Shown here one piece after another: positions 55,543 through 64,000 of a stretch of 64,000 nt of DNA. Under the pieces are notes generated by a model, which saw only the letters and a list, made by a program, of their open reading frames with translations, searched no databases and was not told the DNA's origin. Origin of the DNA: Chrysomallon squamiferum (lineage: Eukaryota; Mollusca; Gastropoda; Neomphalida; Peltospiridae). A program made the translations under genes and the position numbers. The DNA lies in NCBI GenBank assembly GCA_012295275.1, contig CM022674.1, forward strand, positions 16,319,649-16,383,648, read 5' to 3'. Every line of letters starts with the position of its first letter. The first letter of the stretch is position 1.

Positions 55543-57789
55543 TTAATTAAGGCCGTTGTACCCCGATCCTCCCTTATAACCCCTAGCACATGCGTTACCA
55601 TTGTCCTCTGTAGAGAACCTCATACCATTGTAACGAACGTTATCTGTTACAGTGTTTATCAAGGCATCACCTACAAGTAAACATTCTATTGTTATTAGAA
55701 TCACATTCGTGTCAATCAGTTTTCTAACATAAAATACAAGTCTCAACGACTTCGACTACGATTACGATGATGACACTTTTCTTTAAACGTAAGGTTTAAA
55801 ACTAGTTTACTGTTTGGTCTTTTCAGTGAGGTAACCGTTATAAATCTTTTATTTTATCTACATGTTTAAATGTGGTATTCCTTTGTGAGCTTGAGACAGT
55901 TTTATTTCTTTCATGTTTTCTGTCCTCCTTTTAGCTGATTACTGAGTGTCGTATAGGACATGGCTCTCAGTGGTAACCACTGTTGTTTTAAAGATGTGGT
56001 TGAGACCCATGGGCTATATCTAAGAAGTCTCAACAATTTTCTCTCCTCTCTTATTGTTGTCTTACGGGGTCTCCCATGTCTTGGACGATCTTGAGAAACC
56101 TGTTATGGTAGCTCTGTGTTTTGTTTAAAAGTTTCGAAATGATGGATATAATACGGCAAAGTTGACGTCCAAATAGTTTCAGGAGAATTCCTGGATCTCT
56201 CATGCCAATCGATGGCACATTGTAGTCTGTGACAATTTACAACGTGCCAATTCACCACAGTTATAGTTCTGAATATTCGGAGCAAACTGAGAGGTCAAAG
56301 AATAATCACAATAAACTTGAATACTGTTTACATGAACATAGGTGTGAACAGTTTATAGGACAAATTAACATACAGTTATATTAATCGATTATTTTTATTG
56401 TTACTGTTCTGGTTGTTTATTCTACACATTTATTTTAGAAATAAATTACAATTGTATTAATTTGGTTATTTAATTATTTATTCATTCATTCATTCATTTA
56501 TTTCATTTTTTGTTACTTTGTTTATTTTAAAACATTCTTCTTATTATTAGAATGATTGCTGTTGTTATTGTTGTATTTATTTCAAATTACCCGCATTTCC
56601 GCTGTATTTTTCAACTGATAACCAATAAAAATCATCTTCTCCAGTTATTGAGAAATCTTTGTAGATAGTAAAAGTCGTGTTTCCTTCGAAATCTTCCAAG
56701 TCAGTTCTCAGATCGTAGTAACCCTGTCTGGTCAACCGATGTATGTTCTCATTGCCTGGCAAGATAAATCAGATCGGTAATCGATAAATCTACTGTCCAG
56801 TGAATGAAAGTTTTTTTCTGAACTTACTCCATTAATTCACTAACTTTTTAATATACTTATTTTAATTATTTTGTACTAATTACCTACCTAACTTGAATTC
56901 TTTAGTTAATGAAACAAATACGTCTCTGTAATCTTGCCAAGCTCTGTAAAAGTTTTCTCATCCGTCTGTCCGTCTATGAAATACCTGAAAACATAGGTCC
57001 CTCATCTGCTTAAAACGCTCATGAATAAAACAAAACGGAAAGGAACAGAAATAGACGAAACACAGAGAAAATATATCAATTGAAAACGATATTACAAATA
57101 ATAATGATAATAAAAGCATTCCTCAAACTTACAAGCCAACCGCTATCATTATCTGGTATTTCGCAGTACGCCCTGATTGGTGTGCCGTTGTCACGTGGTA
57201 CAATTGTATAAACTCCGCTTGTTTTACCTCCATTCATAATTATCTCTACACAGTCAGACGGAACACTTTCTGTAATAATAACAACAACAACAGTGATGAT
57301 AACGCTAGTTTATGAATTCTTATGCAAAAAGAAGAAATGCATAATTCAGGAATAAATGTATACAAATAAATGCATATATAAACACATAGACTTATTAACA
57401 AACACACATTCATATGAACAAAACAATCCGTGTTTTTCTAAATGTATTTGTATATAAGTAAACAAATAAACCACAACTTACCATAATATTCTGTTTCTGT
57501 CTTACTAACAATCGACAGAGAAGTCAATAGTTCACTGTACAGAGAACACATGCCGTTGCCGTTGTTGTAGATGAAACCTCTTCAACCGACGTAGTCGGAG
57601 CATTCTGTGACGCAGTAGACTTTACTGGACACTTTCAATTATTTTGAAGAGTCTTCTGCAGGTTTCTTATCGTTGTAATGTGGGAAACTTTCGAATAGTC
57701 TTACGAGTGCCAAGCTCGGAATTGAAAAAAAGAAACAACGATTATCAAACACAGAATATTATCTCGTGCATCTTTTTCATTATCTCCAT
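55543..57789 (-). pseudogene. FReD pseudogene C' (inverted counterpart of C)
   Basis: Minus-strand exons: 57,482-57,789 (exon 1, 308 nt, net deletion of 8 in the signal segment, and the same TGA in the Cys cluster as C); 57,133-57,269 (exon 2, intact, 137 nt); 56,888-56,984 (exon 3, 97 nt, with TGA in place of Ser in RTDGS); 56,591-56,755 (exon 4, intact, LTRQGYYDLRTDLEDFEG); exon 5 from 55,670, truncated to GDALINTVTDNVRYNGMRF and about 20 more codons. A Tc1 fragment lies in the last intron. Exons 2-3 are far better kept than in C, so C decayed further after the two separated. Not a functional gene. Confidence 0.9.
55925..56285 (-). mobile_element. Tc1/mariner-like transposase fragment in C'
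   Basis: Inverted counterpart of the fragment in C. Encodes IGMRDPGILLKLFGRQL and, in another frame, RPRHGRPRKTTIREE, which is the GRPR hinge of Tc1-like transposases in a less decayed form than in C. No catalytic domain. Confidence 0.75.
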
Positions 57790-58829
57790 AAAATACTGAT
57801 TTGTTCTACTAGTATTTCCAAGAGACTGTCACTACAAAACTGAACTTTTCAAGAACTATTTCATTCTGTTAAAACCTTTCTTTAATAATTGCTATTAATT
57901 TTCGCAGTTCAAATGAAATATATAGAAGCCAAACAGAATAGTAATCAGATTTAGTAAACAAGTTTTTGATGTTGAAGATGGTTAATTTAATTTGTAATGT
58001 AGTGATTATATTGTTGTTTTTCGGTATAATTCGTATTGATTCTTTCTATTCAGTTGAAAGAAATAGAAGCCGACCATAATTGTTTATTCGTTTAATAGTC
58101 ATCAGGGAAATGATCATTTGAAATATGATTTGTACATCTTTGAAAATTAATATTTACGCTTGCTGAACTAGGAGAATCTTTTATATTTTCCCTCTGTTTT
58201 TGCCTCGTCTTGATTTCTTGTTTCTTTATGTCTTGCTTCAGGGTCTGGTTTTAGCTAAACATTCTGTTTTTATATTTTTTGCTGCATCTTTGTGTTTTTG
58301 GTTTTCTTTTTATTCGGGGCGGTGGGCTGTTTATTTGGTTGTTTTGTTTATTTGTTTTTGATTTCGTTCTCTATCTATGTTTCAGTTATTTTGTTGTTTT
58401 TATTGTTCTTACTGTTCATATATTTTATTAATATATATTTTTGAGTCTGTATCGTGTGGGCTGTATAAAATAAATAAAATAAAATAAATAATTCCTTCTT
58501 TTCCAGGATTTCAATAATCCGTCTATCTATCAACTAATGTATCATCTATTCACACACCCATCTTCATATACTGAATCACAACGGTACATGTACATACCTT
58601 TTGACTAAAGATATATATAGAGAGAGTATTAAGTTAAAACCTTAAACCAAGTGAATTATTTATTTCATACTCTGTTGGATATGATCGAATATTCAAGTTA
58701 CACCTACAAAGTAATTTAATTTTATTATTATTGTTTTCACAGAGAGATTATTAGTTTTATTGTGTGTGTATGTATGTATGTATGTATGTATGTATGTATG
58801 TGTTTATTCTGTTTATGTATTGTGTTTGT

Positions 58830-58892
<63 letters not shown>

Positions 58893-59290
58893 TATATACA
58901 TATAAATGTAACGTAGGACAAATCAATTTCTAGTATGTTCAATGCAACCACAGCATCATCAGTTATGATTATTAAATAATTTATTGTGGACTCTTTGACA
59001 GAACTGTGATAATAATTACTCATTTACTTGTTTTCATATTTACAGTATTCTTTCTAATATCATTAATATTACTACTACACTACTTTTGTTATTGTTAATT
59101 TATTGTTATTACTGTTATTATTCGTGATGTTCTTGCTAGTGTTATAATTGTTATTATGATAACAATAAAGAGAAAATTTGTCACCTTTTTTTTTCATTAT
59201 ATTTAAATGATTTAGCAGTTTGTTCAGCCACAGAAGTCTGCAAAGGTATTCAATAATAGCATATTTTGTTGCGAAAAATATTAATCTATA
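57790..59290. other. Inverted upstream region of C'
   Basis: Holds the conserved FReD upstream block (inverted, near 58,110), TGTA and TA microsatellites (58,765-58,900), and no gene. Confidence 0.65.
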
Positions 59291-60250
59291 TCTCAAGATA
59301 TTTGTCCTGTTTTATGCTGATGACACTGTGCTACTAGGGCAACACAAAATTATTTACAGCATCAACTGCATTGTTTTGAAATGTATTGTAGAACATGGAA
59401 ATTAAAAGTTAAAGCTGCGAATCCAAAACATTATTTTTCTTCCAGAGGCAATTTGAAAACAGATTTATATATAATAATATGGAAATAGAAATTGTGGCTC
59501 AGGTTAAATGCCTCGGGCATGTTTTAATTAAATGTGGATCCTTCATAAACGCTAACAAAAATTTATTCAACATAGATTCAAACTCAGTGTTTGCTGCATT
59601 AGAAAAGTGTATTTGTTAATTTATCAATCAAATGTCGGTTAGATTAGTTTTTACAAGATTGTAAACCAGTTTTATTATATGAATTAGAGAGATATCCATT
59701 TTCTATGAGTGTTACAATAAGAATGATTACATTTGGGGAAAGACTGTTAACTGTAAACAGTACCAATTGTCTAGCTTACTATGTATGTTTGTATCTTATA
59801 ACCATACCATAAATGCTATATCAAGTCCATGGTTATCTTCCTTAAAAGCTATTCTAGATAAATCTGTGTATGTAACATGTATTCATGTGTCTGTTTTGTG
59901 GTTAAAATACGCTGTTAAAATAATTTTATATGATCAGTTATCTCAATAATGGAACACAACAAAAGTTGAGTCATCTAAAGGCATTAAATACAGAATGTTT
60001 AAATAAGAACATCCATTATCTGTTAAAGCTGCAAATACTTTATCAAAAACATTAACCGATTATATGTCTACGTTAACCTATTGCAACGATAAACAAAGTT
60101 ATATGAATCTTAATTTAAGGGAAAAATAATCAAAATTATATGTTTGTTAACCTATAGGAAAAAATATTTACACCTTGAGCATGAAAACCTATATGCCACA
60201 TTCATATCTGGGCCGTACGATAAACGAAAGGCTATGTTATATCTCTATGC
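59290..60250 (+). mobile_element. Degraded LINE-type reverse transcriptase fragment, inverted copy
   Basis: Same element as at 20.2-21.2 kb, here on the plus strand. YADDTVLLG lies at 59,319-59,345, and MEIEIVAQVKCLGHVLIK follows from about 59,480 in another frame, with stops. Inactive. Confidence 0.75.
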
Positions 60251-60394
60251 CACTACTATTACTGTGATATAATTATATTGTGAGTCAAATAAAAAAAAAG
60301 AAACAAGGATGAACATTTATTTTTTATAGAGGTAGAATAATAATCGTGAGAACTCAGCAAGAGCAAAGTGAAGCTCTTCTGCATTTATATATAT

Positions 60395-60412
60395 ATATTC
60401 ACACATGTACAT

Positions 60413-60457
<45 letters not shown>

Positions 60458-60476
60458 TATATGCACATATATATAA

Positions 60477-60562
<86 letters not shown>

Positions 60563-60565
60563 ATT
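60395..60565. repeat. (TA)n(GT)n microsatellite
   Basis: Long imperfect TA array followed by about 12 GT units. The left-arm counterpart (20,023-20,115) is much shorter. Confidence 0.94.
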
Positions 60566-60569
60566 GTTT

Positions 60570-61434
60570 GTTGTCTACTTTTTTTTTACTGAATTCTGAG
60601 GAAACGTTCTTCATCCATGTCTGTGTTTGAAATTCATGCTGTCTATATTCTGAATAACTATTTTTATTTTACGTTAGATTCACCTTCTCTCCATTATTCA
60701 ATAATAATAATAATAATTAAAAAATTATTCAAAAGTAAAAAAATTTTTTTTTAATTCGCAAAAATCATGATTTGACTGATTTTACAGCAGACCTTTCTAA
60801 AAGAAACAAATCAAAGACATTTTACAAATTATTGAAAAAATAATGAGTAAACAGTTTGTAATTTTCTTCCGTTGTCAGTGTTCAATCATGTCTGTACTGG
60901 GCACCCTATTCGAGTAAATTTAGAAATTAATTTCACTGATAATAATTACAAACATTTAATTGAAAATTAATAATCATCAAACATAATTATTATTAATAAG
61001 CATATATGATATACAAATTATAATAATAAATTACATTTAATTTAAAATGTAGAATAATTATTACATCATAATTATTACCAATATGAAAACAATAATTATT
61101 ATCAATATTATAATATAAAATGATCTTAATAATAACAAATTACATTTAGTTTAAAATGCACATAAACAGAGTAATTGTTATATCATAATTATTATCAATA
61201 TGAAAATGTAAAACAATAATTATTGTAGCAAATTAGGAATAAGCTTAACACATTCAATGGCAGATAAATCAGTCAGGATTTCAATAGAAACCTGAAACCT
61301 TTGTGACCTTTGATCCAATACAATGGAATTCATCTGGTTTTATCACAGTTAAGTTATTTCCCATTCAGTGACAATTTTGACCTCAGAGATGGAAGGGAAA
61401 AGCCTATCTAATAACATATTATTAATAAGAAATA

Positions 61435-61467
<33 letters not shown>

Positions 61468-61759
61468 TTTTGAATATGCAAATGCGAAATATTACAAATA
61501 AGCATATGTATTATTAGTAGTATAACAATATATTATCAATTCTAATGTAAAAATGAAACAATAACAAATATAAATATGCAAATTAAAGTTATTATAATAA
61601 TGTATTATGTATGGAGAAATGTTAAATATTTATTTTATCTTATTTCTTTATGAATATTCAAATGTAAAATATAAGAAATCATGAACGATAAATTGTTAAT
61701 GAAAAATAGATAAATAAATAAACAAACAAACAAAAAGGCAAATAAATAAATAAAACAAG

Positions 61760-61790
<31 letters not shown>

Positions 61791-62635
61791 TATTTTATTT
61801 CTAATAAAGAGATAATAGAAATATTTTCAAATCTAGAGTCAAAACTGGTAGAAATTTCAAATAGTTTTACATTCACAAAATACATTTTTATATCAGCAGC
61901 GAGGAATTATTTACAAACTGTTTATACAGTATACAACACATACTACATGTTTTTTTTACATAGAGTCACAAAAAACAAGCACGAATGAAGCTGGGATAAA
62001 TCCTTATAATCAATACACAGTTATGTGGCAAAACTTTTAGATATCAGTAATAATTCATATTGTTTAAAATAGTATTTTAAATTTATCTTTATCCAAAACA
62101 CGAATAAATGTCTTATCAAATTCAACAACTATTGTTTATCTAAATCTGAATTTCTAGTACTTTCCAAAAACAACAATTATTAAGTCACATTTAACAACTG
62201 TTTTCAAAGACCATTGCTATATTTACATTCAGGAATTGCTTCTAGAATACAGTTTATAAATTTACGTTCTGCAACTGCTTCAGAAATAGTAGTTTATATA
62301 TTCAAATTTTAAAAGTTTCCAAAGGTACGTTGTAAAATTAACATTTAAAAACCATTTGCAAAGACATAACTTACAAATTTAAGTAATAAATAAAACAGTT
62401 TCAAATAATCTAGCAACACAAAATGAAATAAACAATTGAACTTTTTTTTTTTTTTTTTTTTTTTAAATATATTGTTTTTCTTTATGAGTTTCAATATATA
62501 GACTATAAAACATCCTTTAAAATGGAATTTTTTTCTCTTCCTTTATTTTTATTTTAAATCTCCAGTGATCAATTCATATTCATTAGGCGAATACTACTGT
62601 CTCATTTCCAATGAGAAAGCACTTTTAGTTCAAAC
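60570..62635. other. Inverted intergenic DNA downstream of B'
   Basis: Reverse of 17,980-20,020. Poly-T tracts at 61,450-61,470 and 62,441-62,464, TAAA repeats at 61,709-61,790. No gene. Confidence 0.65.
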
Positions 62636-62825
62636 GGAGAAGATGGTCGAATTTTCATTACACTTTTAGTTCAAAACAGAAGATGGTCGAATTTTCGTCA
62701 CAGTTTTAGTTCAAAACAGAAGATGGTCGAATTTTCGTCACAGTTTTAGTTCAAAACAGAAGATGGTCGAATTTTCGTCACAGTTTTAGTTCAAAACTGA
62801 AGATGGTCGAATTTTCATCACAGTT
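62636..62825 (-). repeat. 40-bp stop-region minisatellite after B', about 5 units
   Basis: Near-perfect 40-bp units (agatggtcgaattttcgtca then cagttttagttcaaaacaga) where gene B has three. The first unit is the coding end. Confidence 0.93.
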
Positions 62826-63928
62826 TTCTTCAGCGAATAATAATCACCTCTCCATGGCATCCAGGTGACTCCTTCACCAAAGAGTTCATTGGTTCCGTTG
62901 AGGTACAAACCGTTCAGATTGGAAGCCTGACACTTATTGTACCACCAGGCTCCCTTATATTTCACAGCACATGTACTTCCATTGTCCTTTGTAGAGAATC
63001 TCATTCCGTTGAGTATCCACCTTTCTCTACTAGGGTTGATGAAAGTGTCACCTGATAATAAAATTACTACAAAATGATGCCACTGTTCATTAAAAATGAC
63101 TTTTAAAAATGGTTTAATTTTTTTCCTGTTTTCTGTGACATAATTTATATATATTATATTTTCTATATATGTATAATATATATTTTTTTATTTTAAATAT
63201 ATTTTTATTTGCACACATAAACAGCTTTGCCTATTTAAAAAAAATATATTATTAGCTACATACGTAAATATGTCTTTTATTTACACATATAAATATATTG
63301 TTTTATCAGACTGATTTTTTTTTTTTTTTTTTTTCGAGGGGTGTTTTCTTTTTGTAGATCATTTCATATATTATTTATAAAGACACTGTATATTGTCTAT
63401 ATCTAAATATATATACTATCTTACTCGTTTTAAACTATAGTGTGTACCTATATCAATCTACTGATTATACATCTGTCCAATTTTCTCATAATTTATAAAA
63501 AAATGTTTTTCTCTCTCGCTGTAAAATGTATCATTTTTCCCGAGAAAAAAAAAAAAGTTACTTTTTTGTTGTTGTTATTGTTCTGATTGCTTAAAATTTC
63601 GTATATTTATTTTAAAAACGTATTAGAATTTTATTTACTTATTTAACCTCTTTTGTGTTGCTTGATTTACTTTAGAAAATTTGAATATTACTTCTTTTTC
63701 TTCTTGTTATTCGTATGAATATGATTGTTGTTGTTGTTTTTATGGTATTTTTTTCCCAATTACCTGCATTTCCGCTGTATTTTTCCACTGATAAGCGATA
63801 AAAATCACCTTCTCCAGTTATTGAGAAATTTTTGAAGACAGCAAATTTCGTGTTTCCTTCAAAATCTTCCAAGTCAATTTTTAGATCGTAGTAACCCTGT
63901 CTGGTCAACCGATGTATGTTCTCATTGC
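62786..63928 (-). CDS. FReD gene B' exons 4 and 5 (5' part beyond window)
   Basis: Minus-strand exon 4 (63,764-63,928, 165 nt) and exon 5 (62,786-63,051, 266 nt) have exactly the lengths and phases of gene B and stay open to TAA. Exon 4 encodes LTRQGYYDLKIDLEDFEG and GEGDFYRLSVEKYSGNAG. Exon 5 encodes [36 protein letters not shown] and KIRPSSVLN. Both pocket cysteines are kept, but the His after the second Cys is Gln. Exons 1-3 lie beyond 64,000, so intactness of the whole gene is unknown. It may be a second active lectin gene or the second allele of gene B. Confidence 0.85.
63052..63763 (-). other. Intron 4 of B'
   Basis: AT-rich; inverted match to 16,928-17,616, with TA and poly-T tracts. 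No other feature. Confidence 0.8.
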
Positions 63929-64000
63929 CTGACAAGATAAATCAGACAGATAATCGATAAATCGATGGTTCAATGAACAAGCATATATCGAGATATTTAT

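Larger units (their letters stand above)
55600..64000. repeat. Inverted duplicate of 16,735-24,840 (runs off the window)
   Basis: The whole block reads, in reverse, exons 4-5 of gene B, the intergenic DNA, the LINE, the upstream region and pseudogene C with its Tc1 fragment. Matching points: 63,928/16,763; 62,786/17,882; 61,885/18,677; 59,949/20,563; 59,023/21,469; 57,789/22,728. It differs by substitutions, microsatellite lengths and some deletions. Confidence 0.95.

Noticed and set aside
59220-59405. Active retroelement because YADD is intact
   Set aside because: The surrounding frame breaks within about 30 codons and later parts need several frame changes.
55600-64000. Inverted block as proof of a biological palindrome
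   Set aside because: The exact 200-N gap beside it makes a reversed haplotig or misjoin equally plausible, so it is reported as unresolved.

Overview
The window is AT-rich eukaryotic DNA of animal type. It has multi-exon genes with GT-AG introns, very long dinucleotide and trinucleotide microsatellites, TTAGGG-type interstitial telomeric repeats, and degraded Tc1-like, LINE, SINE-like and hAT-MITE-like elements. The recognisable proteins are fibrinogen-related domains (FReDs) behind a PAN/apple-like cysteine motif, a PAN plus YWTD propeller protein, and a WWE-PARP protein. The closest FReD resemblance I recognise is to molluscan (gastropod-type) FReD lectins. A mollusc, probably a gastropod, is therefore my best guess, but this is inference.

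Layout. 1-2.4 kb: minus-strand exons of a WWE-PARP (PARP12-like) gene running off the left edge. 3-5.8 kb: microsatellites and a block duplicated at 42.6-44.7 kb. 6.05-7.8 kb: a satellite of about 170 bp full of CCCTAA. 8.58-11.6 kb: a broken PAN plus YWTD propeller gene. 12.9-41.7 kb: a direct array of secreted PAN-FReD lectin genes and pseudogenes (A to G). Only B (15.4-17.9 kb, 5 exons, 326 aa) is intact from start to stop. 42-54.3 kb: gene-poor DNA with two unplaced coding exon groups, a pair of large inverted arms (45.3 and 53.1 kb) and several local duplications. 54,326-54,525: exactly 200 N, an assembly gap. 55.5-64 kb: an inverted near-copy of 16.7-24.8 kb carrying minus-strand partners C' and B'.

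What ties it together. The lectin array has grown by repeated block duplication and decayed by microsatellite expansion inside exons, a Tc1 fragment inside the genes, and unequal crossing-over. Gene B is built as signal peptide, PAN-like Cys motif, then a four-exon FReD. Its paralogues differ most in exon 5, around the predicted acetyl-group pocket. That pattern fits a diversifying recognition lectin family, but no function can be proved from sequence alone. The inverted right-hand arm beyond the N gap could be a true palindrome or a misplaced second haplotype. This question decides how many active genes the locus has.

All exon boundaries were read by eye from splice consensus, reading phase and paralogue comparison. 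No alignment or database search was run.
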